64,000 nucleotides of DNA from Gymnopus androsaceus JB14 (Eukaryota > Basidiomycota > Agaricomycetes > Agaricales > Omphalotaceae): positions 62,001 through 126,000 of the forward strand of contig ML769570.1 of NCBI GenBank assembly GCA_009733575.1, written 5' to 3'. A program made the position numbers and the translations under genes. Shown in pieces: positions 34,860 to 46,896 of this stretch. The stretch's first letter is position 1; each line of letters starts with the position of its first letter. Under the pieces are notes generated by a model. The model worked only from the letters and a program-made list of their open reading frames with translations, did no database searches and had not been told where the DNA came from.

Positions 34860-37800
34860 CATGCATAACGGTCTGACCTTCAATGAGAAGGTCAGTTTTG
34901 ACGAAGTGGCAGACGACGTGTGATAGAGGCACAATTTCCGTGGCAAGAGGCTCCGGTTTACACAACCACCCCATCTGTAGTTCTCGATATAGATCGCCGC
35001 TTGCATCTATGGGCTCCAGAACAGAAAGTTCCACAAATGTTTCCGTCGCCGTCAAGGTCGTTTTTGGATGGGGGTATACATGGGAAAAGATGCGCAAAAT
35101 CTGCCCCGCCTTGAAGGGAGCCCTTCCGCTGATTCGGCGCTCTTCCTTAACTACAACATAGCTGTTTTCGAGTTTGATTCTAGCGGGGGAGAAAATGACT
35201 CAGCCGAGAGCGATTCCCTCCATCTCTGTCACTCCTGAAGTAACTTTTCCAGTCCAGTGGGATGACGGCACACTGTGTATGCGAGATAGCCACCTTGATA
35301 TTTGGTGCAGCTCGGCAAGGGTGACAACGGAATGTTTGGACTTGAATACAGTGGATGACCAGGCAGTAAGATCTGTCTCTGCAAACATACCACAGATGAT
35401 CTTCTCCGTCAATAACTTTCAGTTTCTCCAAGGCCTCCGGGATGATATCGTGGATTTCGTCATGACCATCAAGTAATGCTTCAAGATTAGCTTGAAGGCA
35501 ATATGTCTTCAACATTGTTGTCTCCATCTCACCTGCTGGTTGTAAGTATTTCATTCATGCGTATTTCTATCAAGAGTTGAACTTACCCGCATGCCGATTT
35601 TTCTTAATCATCTGAAGCACATGATTTGTTTGTTCAAAGACAGGAGTGCTCCGAGAATGTCCAGGACCCATGCTTTCCAGAAATTCGGACATATGCATAC
35701 TGTAGTGGTGATTTGGTGTGAAGCCTACATCGGGAAAAAGTTCTTGTACGCCCCTGAGGTATTTGAGAATCCAGAAGTCATATTCTTCCCTGAGTTTGGG
35801 GGTGGTTACTCGAAGCAAAAGGATGTGGGTGGCCTTCACTAGATCCACGAAATTCAAAAGCATCCTGCGTCTTCGTTCCCCTGCTTCCCCATAACCCCAA
35901 ATGCGAATCAATGTGACCACTAAATGAATGGTGCCGACTATTTTCCATTCGTTGCCACCCAGTTTTCCTGTTCGAGCGAGACCCCAATGTACCGGTGCAG
36001 GACTTATCCAGCTGGGGTGAATAGTGCGCATCATGTCTGCCCAGGCCGCTTCTAGCACATCCCTTCCTATTACCTTGCGCGAAGATAAGTCCACAGATAA
36101 ATTGCTGGGACGATGTTCATCGCGCTGGAATAGCATGTAGTGTCAGAACAGTGGTTTTGTTTCTAATGAAGACATTTACCCAAAGCTGGAGCCACTGCAC
36201 CATATTTAACTTATGAGAGTCCGCAGGGATTAAAAGGTCGGAGCATAGTTGTACTAGGAACTTCGAAGGGATTCGTTCAAGAGATCTCGAGCTCATCCCA
36301 TCTTTCAGAAATTTCTCTCTGAATGTCGCATATTTGACTGCATCGATAGCTGCAGATGCTCCCCCTTGCTCTTCACGCTAAACTAAGTGTGAATAATTGG
36401 ATCATCATAGAATGGATCACATTACACCTCACCCATTTGTTTAGCCGCTGGAGAAGGTCCTTTTTGTCGTCCCTCGAATTGACACTGATAGAGAGATCGA
36501 AACAGAGAGCCTTAAGACGGGGGAGTCTCTCCCTTTGTGGTACGTCCTTAAGAAGCTGTGCTCTCCGTAAGAGTTCATCGTATGGCTGTTCCTTCTCTTT
36601 GTTCAGACTTGAACGGTCATCTATATCCATGGTGCCTTCAGCAGGACGTAGCGAGTGCTCAGAGGTCGTGCTCGATGCGCGTGACGAACTCGAACGTGTC
36701 TCCGATATGTTAGACTCGGCATCCGAAGCATCCGAAGTATCCATACTATACAAATCTCCTGTTTCTTCATTTTCGGCTGCACCTCCTTGATTTGCATGCT
36801 AAAAAGTATAAATGGGTGTCCATCTGTAAAAAAAAATTGGCTGAACTCACCCAGAGATCAATGTGAGCCAAAAGATGCTTAATTTGATCTGTAGGATGAG
36901 TCGGGATAGATAAATCATAGCACAGAGCCTGCAAGCGATCTTTCCTTTGTCGTTTTAAGGATGGTGGAAGCCCCGTTGTGTGGTCCTTTACCTGTCTTAG
37001 CAGCTCTGTGTATGAGATCAAGTCCTTTGGATGATCCAACGATGAACGATCTACTTCCGATGGGCCCATTTGCGGATCCTGACAGTTAAATTAGGAGATA
37101 CAAAGACAAACCGTAAAAAGCAACAGCATACTCTATCTTTTTGCCTCGACTGCATAAATTCCAGCGGAGGTATTACTGGAATATCTTCTGAGGATATGGA
37201 AGTTCGCTATAGAGTGATCGACCTCAATAAATAGGAAACCAGCTTTTGATCCACTTACCCATTTCAAAAGCGCTTCAACATGCTTTGCCTTTGTACCTGC
37301 TGTGCCGAGCTGCAGGTAGAAACATAGATACCAGAGTAGAGGTTTCTGCTGTGATAGCAGGAATCTTTCCAGGTCTGAATCATTATCCACATTGCGGATC
37401 ATGTTCCACACCTGGCGTAACAGAGAATTCGGTGGCTTCTGATAATCTTTCCGTGCTTTTGTCTGACCGAGCCCTCCCTCCGCGTCCTCATCTATGCCCC
37501 AGATATCGCGAATGTGGGTTTCAATAAGACCCAAAAGGCACATGTGCAAGTCGTCAATGACAGTGAATGCAATAGGGTCAAAGCCTGGTAGACGTAGGAG
37601 CTCAGACCAACGTACTCCATATTTCTTGTAAATATCATTACGTATCTTTTGAGTAGCCGCATCCCGCCATTCAGTCGCACGTATTCTATGCTGCTCGGGA
37701 TCGCGCCTAGGCCAAGAAGTTCTGTCGAGGTTACTGATATCGCTTTTGGGAAGCAAACAGCGTGTGCAAAACAATGTGTGTGTAGGTGAAGGAAATCCTA

Positions 37801-38239
37801 CGAGTTGGTGTGCACCCAGTGAATCACAGACAATAGGGACTACGACCAGCGATACATTACGCCCGAATGGATATTTGGCAGTCTGGAGGTAGTGTAGGCC
37901 TTCCTCTAGTGGCAAAAGAAGATTCACCACCCGATTCAGGATGTTGTTGATTAGATGCTGTTTGGGTTCGCCAGGAAGTACCGCTAGTAGCAGCATGTTC
38001 TTCTTCTGGAACCTCATGCGCTCAGGAAGGACGAGTAAGTACATGTATAGAGCTGTAGATTGAACAACGGCATGGGCCGTTTTCGATTGGAATGGATTGA
38101 ATGCATCACAACCTAGACTGGCTACGACACGTAAGGGGGAAATACCAGTGCCTGATCTGCCGAACTGAGCAAATGTCTTGGAATCCGTTAAATCCTCCTC
38201 CCTGTCTGGAATTAGGCGACGCTTCTGGTATTCAACCAT
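34860..38239 (-). CDS. Tnp2-type (CACTA) transposase with four SAP-like modules
   Basis: The first exon visible (38239-37244) has the Tnp2 fold of basidiomycete CACTA elements. It reads LGCDAFNPFQSKTAHAVVQS, the polar block PLEEGLHYLQTAKYPFGR, then VVPIVCDSLGAHQLVGF, FCTRCLLPKSDI and VIDDLHMCLLGL. The usual N-terminal region is missing or very short, so the 5' end may be truncated. Four small modules follow, each with the pattern L-x2-LC-x-DL and ending in W exactly at an exon end. C-terminal exons contain DVLEAAWADMMRTIHPSW, HYSMHMSEFLESMGPGH and VVVKEERRISGRAPFKAGQI near 35140, then HVVCHFVKTDLLIEG near 34890. Frames near 35200-35380 are ambiguous. This is the only DNA transposase gene inside the giant TIR element and its likely mobility gene. 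Confidence 0.72.
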
Positions 38240-38500
38240 CAGCCTTAGCTGTTATCCTGACTGCTTGAACTTGGGATATAACCACAAGTTCCAAACTCTT
38301 CACCAGGGATAAGACCATAGCCCTCAATGCACAAAGGGATATTACCATGCACCCTTAATGAAGAGCAGTTATGGATAAATCCCTAGTGCCTACCACAGTC
38401 ACATGTACTCAAGTACTCGTGACTTTCCCCGCTCCTTCCCAAATGGGACATGGTGCGCCTCTTCCCGATTGGGAAGGAGCGCTCCCGGGCACGGTCGCTG
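38240..38500. other. Spacer 5' of the Tnp2 gene with a hairpin
   Basis: GCTCCTTCCCAAATGGG and CCCGATTGGGAAGGAGC form an inverted repeat around 38429-38490. It lies about 190 bp upstream of the presumed transposase start. No coding sequence was recognised. Confidence 0.45.
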
Positions 38501-38632
38501 GCCGAAATGGCCATAATTCAGACCAAAATTAATGGCACCTTAACTACTTGAACGGTAGACCTCTAGGATGCACACCAATGAAGCGCCAGGCAACAAACAG
38601 TAAGTTGCTTAATCCACTAGACCATTGCAGCG
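38500..38632 (-). repeat. tRNA-derived SINE-like element, copy 2
   Basis: On the minus strand CAATGGTCTAGTGGATTAAG (A-box-like) is followed by AGAGGTCTACCGTTCAAGTA (B-box-like) about 45 nt later. The layout and the GGTCTACCGTTC block match the element near 8.3 kb. Confidence 0.4.
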
Positions 38633-39430
38633 ATAATATACGCCTCATGAATGTCCTCCATTAACCTTTCTCCATTTCTCCAACCCAGTGGGTATGCAGC
38701 CATAGATCTGTTCGCGTGATATATAGCTTTGTATTCCTTCCTAGAGCAACCGGTTATCGAATTATTTATACAATGTGTTGTACAAACCTCTATAAACGTA
38801 AAAGCACGGACCAGAAGTTTGGTTCCATCGGGAGAAAACCTCGGACAGGCATAAAAGTCGGCTCCAGATACGAGAGGCGTTACAACCTGTTTCTCGGTAT
38901 CAATGATCACCAATGTGTTCACCACAGTGGAGGGTGTGTCGTTAGTGTGATCTTTGAGGATAGAGACAAGGATCCGTGGATTTGTGGGATGAACGTCAAA
39001 GAAAGCGTAACGAAACGCCTTGTTATCTGCAAGTTTTGGTTAGTAAATCCAAAGCGATGAATAAAGAACATACCAGGTGTAACTGGCTCGGCTTGACTGC
39101 CCTCCTTCACTGCAACTTTGTACAATCGATTATCGCTAAAATCGGAATAATGTGCGATTCTATCGTGAAGGATTGCTGCTGCTCCACCGTATTCATGCAC
39201 TCCAGTCCGTACATTGACCTCTTTCCCTAAAATTTCTCGGCCAGTTTCAGAGTGTACGAGAACACATTGGCCTTTTTATGCAGGACGCCCTTCCAAGTGG
39301 TATATCTCAGAAGTAAAATCATCGAGTATTATCTCTTCCGTTGAAGCTGTCTATGAGAATTCTGGATCAGTATGGTCGAAGACAAGCGATGAAATAACTG
39401 ACGCTGCCAGTGATGCGCTCTGCGGACTTC
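38617..39430 (-). pseudogene. S9-family (prolyl oligopeptidase type) peptidase, N-terminal relic
   Basis: The minus strand starts YGTWKSAE near 39420, shifts frame, and continues ISSLVFDHTDPEF, IYHLEGRPA, VHSETGREILGKEVNVRTG and VHEYGGAAAILHD. It crosses an intron (39072 to about 39026) and goes on ILVSI, NTLVIIDTEKQ, and YACPRFSPDGTKL. This is the beta-propeller half that in intact enzymes precedes an alpha/beta-hydrolase catalytic domain. Two stops and a frameshift occur before 39200, and the catalytic domain is absent, so no peptidase can be made. It stands immediately next to a P450 relic in the same orientation. Confidence 0.75.
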
Positions 39431-39654
39431 CAAGTACCGTACGGGGCGCGGTACACACCAAAAATTTCAAACCGGCAAGCACATATGTAGCGTTGTAGAC
39501 CTAAACCTATTGACGTGACAGCTGCTGCGAGGGAAGAAGACGCAGGTGACTCGACAAAACAGAGGTAGACAGTGGATCCGAGATGCTCAAAATCGATGTG
39601 GAGATGAAATGGACGCAAGTCCCGTGCGGAAAGTCGAACTGGAACAATCATACA

Positions 39655-40790
39655 GGAAGTAAGACCTCCGCCGCAAGAGCATCAGGAAGGTATCGTTCAG
39701 GTTTGAATTCCACGGGATTGTGATATGCTCGTGGATCATGTGTTAGTTTCCTGAGACGCAGCAATAAGCATAAGATGGTAAAGAAATGGTAACATATACC
39801 ATACCATAGATTAGGAATGAGCAACGACCCTTTGGGGATGAAGTATCCATTGTAAAAGTCATCCTGTGTCGCTCGGTGAGGGACCGCCAAAGGCGTAACA
39901 ACATTCCACCGAAACACCTAAGAGATAGATTCGATTTCATGCAGTATTCGAATACCTCTTTGACCAATGCATCCATGTATGGCAGCAGCTTGTGATCTGC
40001 GAATGTGGGGAGTCTGTCATTTCCTACTACCGCATCGATCTCAGCTTGCGCTTTACGCGCAACATCGGGGTAGAGTGCCATGGCGAGGAAAAACAAGTAG
40101 ATGGCCGAGACGGTTGTATCAGTGGCGCCTTGGGACGGAGAAGGGATTAGTAAAACATTGACTAAGGAGAAGGCTCAGTTACTTACCGCTATACAAAGAA
40201 GCTGCGGACCATTTCAGATCAAACTCCTCCTCCTCGGTGAGCTGTTTGCTTTCAAGTAGTGAGCTGGTGAAGGAGATTATTGCCGTGCCAGCAATCTATG
40301 AATTATAACAATTCATTAATCAGAGTAACGGGATGAATAATAGGGCAGAGGAAGGTAGTGAAGGATTAACAAATTCCTAGGAACTTCAAATTAAAACAGA
40401 GGACTTACGATCTGCTGCTTGCAGAAGTTGTGAGGCAGTTCGACAAGTTCGACGAGAGTGCCAGCCCATTGTTTCGCATTTCTTTTGAAATCTGCACCAG
40501 GCATCCAGTCGGGGACGTGTCGGACTATAGCATCATCGAATAGTCAGCTTCAGAGGTCATTTACCGTGTAAACAGAGAAAGAGGAGTAGTGGTAATAAGA
40601 CGTGGAAGAAGAGGTAGAAAAAATAAGGATAAAGTAGACTTACGAGCGGGAATACAATCAACCATAAACTGCCCAGTCGATGTTGCGAGCGAAAACTGTT
40701 CAGTAGCGGCATTGGCTAGTGTAACGAATGGTCCTTGTGTTCTTGCACTTCATAGCCGTGCGAGATACGAAGAATCACTGCACCGGCGGT
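39655..40790 (-). pseudogene. Cytochrome P450, internal fragment without N-terminus or heme-binding region
   Basis: Exons on the minus strand read RISHGYEVQEHKDPFVTLAN, then STGQFMVDCIPA, VRHVPDWMPGADFKRNAKQ and IAGTAIISFTSSLLESKQL. The I-helix follows with GATDTT near 40130, then KAQAEIDAVVGNDRLPTF, the ExxR motif across an intron (KEVF joined to RW), VPHRATQDDFYNGYFIPKG, and FKPERYLPD near 39690. The order and introns are those of a fungal CYP monooxygenase. The N-terminal membrane anchor is missing before 40790. The sequence also leaves the family just before the heme-binding cysteine, so it cannot bind heme. Confidence 0.82.
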
Positions 40791-40794
40791 CCTA

Positions 40795-41240
40795 AACATA
40801 TTGCAAGTTAGCGTCCATACTTCGCGGGAACACCCATCGTTCAGAAGCGGACCAGGCTGAAGAGTCTCGTAATGACACACCAGAATAGTTGTGCAAACAA
40901 CTTGCCCAGTACTTCAGATCACCCTCAAAGCTTGAGATAGACACATTAACTGCCTCGTCTGTGAACTCGGGGAACTCGTTCAAGCAGTTGACAAATGTTG
41001 TGACCTCCTCTGCGAGTGCTTCGAACTGGTTAGAGAGATCCTCTAGTTCTATAGTCGTGTCAACCGTAGGACGCGCAACGTGCGGAAGAGCTCGATGTTT
41101 TCCAGACAAATCCAAGCCAGCACTCCTGTCTTATATATTTGGAGATGCGTGCAAGGAGAAAGAGTCTGAACACTTACTTCCACATCTCCAGAGCCTTGAA
41201 CGACAGGCTTTGAGCTTTTCTTCGGTGAGATCTCCGTTGT
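40795..41240 (-). pseudogene. Unrecognised gene 5' fragment fused to the P450 relic
   Basis: The minus strand begins MFNNGDLTEEKLKACRSRL with a donor after it. A second exon reads LEDLSNQFEALAEEVTTFVN, CLNEFPEFTDEAVNVSISSF and EGDLKYWASCL. This helical segment is reminiscent of a conserved N-terminal region of uncharacterised Agaricomycete proteins, but I cannot name a family. The frame stops near 40800, where P450 sequence begins, so it looks like two gene fragments joined. Confidence 0.4.
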
Positions 41241-41329
41241 TAAACATGGGGAATATGAGAGTTTGTCAGAGAGTGTCAGAGGTACTGAAACAAAAGACGC
41301 AATCAACGAAGCTTCGGAATTACGGCTGA

Positions 41330-42340
41330 TTCAAATTGGGCTGAGTCACATGGTGTGAAAATGTCGTCCCAGATATGAAGGACGCTACGAGTGTGAAGGA
41401 CGCCACACTCATAGTCCTCTCGTTCCTCGTCGGAGTCTCATCCTTTCGAATTTTGAAACTGGATGTAAAAGATAAAATACACGACAAGTAAAGGCCAAAG
41501 CGGTCAAAGCGGTCAAAGCGGTCCCAATTCAAACTCTATCTACATAAACCATCTCATTCAGTTACTCCGATCGTGATTGATCAGAGGTTGCGATACTTAC
41601 TCAAGCGCACCTCTCCTCCTAGTAACAACCAGCTTAATCTGCGCTTTTCTTCAACAAGACATTTCGTCTGTAGCAGGTATGCAACAATGTCAATTCGTCA
41701 CTCATACTAATCAATTCAGTTTATGTTGCAGTTGAGCACTATGCCACATATCGCTCCAGTCTTCCTCAGATACTCTCGATAGCGTGCTTACAGTTTCAGA
41801 AGGTTTCAATCTCGCTCTCAGCTTGTGCATCCTTAGATGAATATTTAATTCACCATTGGACTCTATGCATTCCGGAACGCATAATGAACTGTACGAACTT
41901 GTTCTGCTCTTATTCGGCACCATGAACTTTACTTAGATATCCTCCATCCAATATGCCAACGATATCTCGAAATGACAGGCTGACTTGTCCGACAAATTCT
42001 TGAGTAAATGGACCTAAGTTTTCCCCGCGGGAGAGCAGAATTGTGTCCACCCAGAAGCGTTGGTAGAAGAAAAGGTAAGCATTTGACCAACACCTACCAC
42101 TGCATTGTTTGAGGTTAATTTTCCAACAAATAAATTATGGAAATGATACCACATATGCTCATATGGCTTTACAAATATGCTCGGAAAAGAACTCCAAGAC
42201 TCACCGATATTTGGCTCTAGTTCATTGCTTAGAACAACGGACTCGATTCTAGATGTACAGTACTTATTCAGAATGAAATATAATTTTATGAATGTTATTG
42301 TGTTCAGTACATACAATTTCTGCATAATACAGACTAGAAA
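41330..42340. other. Spacer without recognised gene
   Basis: Three copies of AAAGCGGTC sit in tandem at about 41497-41523. The rest is mixed AT-rich sequence without coding signals that I can support. Confidence 0.4.
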
Positions 42341-42379
42341 CATGTATTGAAGCGAGTCCAGAGCATCCGGATGATATCT

Positions 42380-42830
42380 GTCATCATTTCATTGCAAGAG
42401 GCTGTCGTTTCAAACGACGAGCTCGAAGTTAAGCGCCTACGGACCGCGCTTCCGAGCGTGATTCTTTTGCGATCTCATGGTTTGCTCTTGACGTTCACTC
42501 AACACGCCGAATTACCATCCAAAACTTTCTTAAACCTCTTCAGGCTCGTGGTACGTGTTTTTTCTTCATCTTTGGTAATTATCTGGAAGTTTTCTGACTT
42601 CTTTCTTAGCTACAGCTTCATATTCTCTCAAAATCGATCCCTCTTCTCGTGAGGCGGCTTGACCTGGCAATCTTCCTCAGCAATACATCTGGCAGACTCG
42701 ATATTGATGCGTAGACCTCCTCTGTACGCTATCGCTAATACATGAGTGCCCCGAGAAAGGACAGTTGTGGATGCAATGGAGGACCATAACGACGTTGTAG
42801 AGATACTCACAAAGCAAGGCATTCAATAGC
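42380..42830 (+). pseudogene. Possible ankyrin-repeat protein fragment
   Basis: The plus strand reads LQEAVVSNDELEVKRLRTAL at the start, and after an apparent intron the end reads VVDAMEDHNDVVEILTKQGI, which fits the second helix pair of an ankyrin repeat. Several stops fall between them. The call rests on these two short matches only. Confidence 0.3.
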
Positions 42831-43629
42831 GATTGTAGCAAGTGGCAGTTGGGATAAAGGTATGTACATGCCTTTGAAGTACTTTTGCCTACTCTCAGTT
42901 GTTTATCGGCTCATTATCAAAACAGGAGACTTGTCCAGATCGAAAAATACACCATTTTTACAATCGTAGCCGTTCAAACTTTCCTCCACGAAGAGGACAT
43001 TCACCTCGAAGGGACCATTCTCCGACTCCTGCGTTCGAAGAAGAAACTGTTACAGATGTATTCATTCGTGCTGTAGCTGTCGAGGTAAAGGCCATGGTCT
43101 TGGTTACGAAGAAAACCCACGAAACAGAGAAGAGAATAATCCCAAGTATGCCTTTCTCGGACGAGATGTGAGCGTTCTTTTGTCATCCCAAGGTCCATTG
43201 CTGATCATGAACTAGGGCTGACGTTACAATTTCTACCGAAATCTTATCGAAGACGAACAAACAACCCATGTCACCTAAATTTGATAATGAAGTGAGCTGA
43301 ACTTTTTTAAATCAGACTCTTCGTGCTTGATTAATGAATACAATTTGGCTACTCGACTGATTCTGCAGAAGAGTCTGAACACGAACGGATACGCCAAAGT
43401 ACTCTGGGAAGATTGGCGCGGAAGAGATTCGAGGCAATGTTACGAGCTCTTTCTGGGAAACGTGGTGAAATCGTCCGAGGGTGCCATGGCAGTCTTGAGC
43501 TCTGTTTACTTCAACATCGATGGCTAAGAAAGCGTTGGAATCTCAGCTCTTGGACCTTATCTTCAGTCCTTTTTTCGGTGCGTTTTTTTCACTGCGTGCA
43601 CGAGTGACGGACTCTGATCTTGACCTTTT

Positions 43630-44460
43630 TTTGAGACACCTTCTATTCCAACAAGGAGTTCTTTCTTCATGAACTCATCTCCACGCCTCCGACGCTCTCG
43701 ATAGAATCCGATACACGTCTTTAACCGACCCTTCAGACTTCCGTGCGAAGGATTTATCATTTGTCTTGTCCCAAACGAAGAAGCAATTCTTCTCCGTTAT
43801 TGATACTGGGCTACCCTCTTCATCCACAAAAACCCGATACGCGTCTTCGATCGATCCTACACTGGGAAGGACTTGATCATCCGTCTCGTTCCCAACACGG
43901 AAGCGAATGTCCTCTCCATCATCAATACTGGTATCGGTATGACCAAGGCTGATATGGTCAACAACCTTGGTACCATCGCAAAATCTGGAACAAAGGTCAG
44001 TGGTTTTTTCGTTCTTGTTTTTCATTCATTCACTCATTTTCACTGCGATTTTAGGGTTTCATGGAAGAGCCTTGATATCTTTATGATCGGTCAATTCGGT
44101 GTCGGTTTCTACTCTGCCTACCGTGTCGCCGAGCGCGTACAGGTCATCTCCAAGCACAACGACGGTGAACAGTACGTCTGGGAGTCGGCTGCTGGCGGTA
44201 CCTTCACCATCACTCAAGACACCGACAACCCTCCTCTTGGCCGTGGTACCGAGATCCATCTTTACCTCAAGGAAGACCAATTCGAATACCATGAGGAGAA
44301 GATGATCAAGGACATCGTGAAGAAGCACTCACTCGGAATTCATCTCCTGCTCTATCCAACTTGCCGTCACCAAGGAGGTTGAGAAGGTAAACTTTCTTCG
44401 TAACGTTTAGTACGCGTCGAGCTAACTTTGTTCCTTTGTAGGAGGCAGAGGCAGAGGCCG
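43630..44460 (+). pseudogene. Hsp90 N-terminal ATPase domain relic with internal duplication
   Basis: The sequence starts like DTFYSNKEFFLHELIS near 43636, loses one base, and continues ASDALDRIRYTSLTDPSDF. It then repeats part of the same region ([14 protein letters not shown] near 43831) before [20 protein letters not shown] and KSGTK. An intron follows, then [36 protein letters not shown] and [17 protein letters not shown]. These are the signature segments of the Hsp90 nucleotide-binding domain. A frameshift follows KKHS near 44330, and a final piece resembles VTKEVEK then an acidic EAEAEADAE. The middle and C-terminal domains are missing. It is not functional. Confidence 0.85.
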
Positions 44461-44927
44461 ACGCCGAATGGAGAACTTATCATTTGTATTGAATCTATGA
44501 ATCTGAATGTAGGCTACATGGCCCGGCGTAGAAGTGACATAATTCAATTAGTGTATTTAACTTATGTACATCGTTCGCATGAACAAGTGGTTAGTGCGCA
44601 CCGTGAGCGTTTACTGCATTGATTAGGCGCTGGAGTATTCCTAGAGCACAGGGTTCGATTCCTTGCTACGACATTTTACTCCGGCTCCATGTCGGTCCGG
44701 TGAATGATTCCGGTGTCCCCGTTGCACTTATCTTTGTCAGCGCGTACCTCCGCCTCGGTGACTCATCATCCCGACGCTATGGGTGCTGGGGAAAACTGGT
44801 GCATGGGATATATCCCTTGGTCATGTTGGTGCTACGGATTTATCCCGTAGCGCCATTCCAGAGGCATTGGCTCTTCTGTGGTTATATCCTTGCTGAAGCA
44901 TTTGCAAAGTAGGGATGTAGCCTAGTG

Positions 44928-46896
44928 TCAAGCCTTCAGGATAACAGTTACAGGTGGGTCATCGTCAACATCACCTTGATACGCAGTTTCTACACCCTCA
45001 CGATTAAAACGGATGTCTTCAACGCGCAGACAGATGGGCATGATTAGATCGTTCGACTCCACCGCCGGCAGTGGTTGACGCTTAACTTTTTGACTCTTTT
45101 GCGACCATGCGTTTTCGTTGGGGTACCTGTAGTTGAAGAATCTACGATAGATAAGCCCTGGCACAGTTCGCAAATAAGCAGCGAGCTTGGTGTTTTTGGG
45201 TAGCATGCTATGTGCTTGAATATATATATATCCCGATCTCGGATAGCGTGACTTGAATGCACCTCGAAGGACACTGGGATGAATTTTATTAGCTTCGAAA
45301 TCAGCCCATATCTTTTCAACGGCCTCGGTTTCGCTACCGCGCTTCAATGCAAGTCAGACCAGTCAAATTATGAAATAGATATAAAAATGCGCTTACCATG
45401 CACCGTATAGCGAAAATCTGGTAATCTTGGGTGGTAGTCCCGCTGTAGTTACTCGCTATCCAGGCTGCCAGAAGTTTCTGTTCTGATGTGTGCTCCTCTT
45501 CCATCTCTACCTCTTCTTCCTCGTCGTTTATGGTAGATCGATGTTTGTCCACACTTATCATTGCGGCATCCTCAACCAAGCCCATCTTCGCTTCGAGTTC
45601 CTTCACAGTCTCGCTTGTCATTGCGCTGTCCTCAACCAAACCCATCTTCGCTTCGAGTTCCTTCGCAATCTCGCTTGTCCGCTCATCCCATTCATCGGGA
45701 TCCATGTCATTGATTTTGCAACACATAGCCCAAACGTCGTTCTCGTAGTCATTGCCAAACACTTTCTGGAGCTCTATTCGTGCGTCAGGAAGCGACAAAG
45801 TGGTCGTAAGCATCCTCTGCGCAATTCGCCACCCTTGCAAAATGCGGGAATTACTAAAAAAAACTCCGTAAGACCTTTACAGCTGATAATAAAAAATAGT
45901 GACTTGCCAATTGGAAAGTTTATCTGTTTCGCCAACGTTGATATCGTTTGATGGTGCAGGAGAGTCGCCATCTGTTTCAGGCAAAAAGAGAGGAAGAGGA
46001 GCAAGAGGTGGCGCTTGTAAGGGAGAAAGTGAACGACACACGGGAGTTGTGACTCCTCCAGCAGCTCCACCAAGCCATTCATCCGATAAGAACGAACTTG
46101 GAGGTGCTTGTGAGAGGGAACGCGAGTGTTGAGTAGGAGTTGCGCCTGCAGCAGGTGTGGGGGCACCGTCATGCCATGGCGAGAGCGGAACGGGAGGCGT
46201 TTGCGAGCGAGAAGGTGATTGAATAGGTGTACCTCCTGCAGGTGTAGGAGCACTCAAAGGCCATTCCTCCGCAATCTCATGCGACGGGGCTGCTGGAGGC
46301 GTTTGTCCAGGAGGGAAGCAAAGCTGATGATTTCGAATGTCTGCTACCATTCTGGCAAGTTCTTTGCTCTCAGCCTCACGCAAGATACATTGAGATATAT
46401 CGTAGGCGCGTATTTCGTACTGTAACTCGTTCTCTCCAGATATCACTGGAATGTGGGTGAGAACGGTACCGGTACAGGTCTGCACTTTGAGCGGGATCGT
46501 GTTGGGCGGAGGAGATGAGGATGGCTTTGCACGAGCCCGTTTTTCAGGACGAGGCAGGGATGATAGATCTGTTTGCGCTTTGCGCTTGTTCTGTCGCGAT
46601 TTCTCTGGTTTCCGTTGTATCTCCTGCCTTGCCCACTCTCCTTGAACCGCATAATGTTCCCATCTTTTCGCAACTTCTAAAACTCCGTAGACCTCGTCTC
46701 GTCTCCGCAACGGTACACTCTCAGCAGCCTGGCGTGCTCGTTCAGCGGCCATCAATTCGTCGTCGTCCGAATCGTCCAATTCATCGTCGGATTGCTGAGC
46801 TTCTACATCGACTAATATTGAGCGGGATAACTGTAGGAAATTAGTGTTATATATTATACATGTAATATGATATACCTTAAGCTTAGACGAATCCAT
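44928..46896 (-). CDS. Spt5-like protein with NGN-type domain, TE-associated
   Basis: A short first exon (MDSSKLK at 46896) splices to an acidic exon (SILVDVEAQQSDDELDDSDD) as in Spt5 N-termini. A long Pro/Ser-rich segment follows. The next exon reads LQGWRIAQRMLTTTLSLPDA and NDYENDVWAMCCKINDMDP, then two tandem copies of ELEAKMGLVEDSAM. The last exons give YQIFAIRCM then RGSETEAVEKIWADFEANK and SGYIYIQAHSMLPKNTKLAA, which fit the NGN fold (CRxGxE ... GYIYIxA). They end in a basic region and DPPVTVILKA. Spt5 is a transcription elongation factor; shorter Spt5-like proteins of unknown role occur in mushroom genomes. The exon 2/3 junction near 45905 is unclear. A paralog lies at 62961. Confidence 0.5.

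Noticed and set aside
41497..41523. Tandem AAAGCGGTC, similar to GGTCAAAGC near the KDZ genes
   Set aside because: It is a short, isolated simple repeat with no gene start beside it, so the resemblance is probably chance.
43675..44025. Minus-strand frame of 116 codons
   Set aside because: It is antisense to the Hsp90 relic, which has clear family motifs on the plus strand.
44620..44690. tRNA-like T-arm (CAGGGTTCGATTCCTTG)
   Set aside because: The T-arm pairs well, but no D-arm, anticodon stem or acceptor stem can be built around it.
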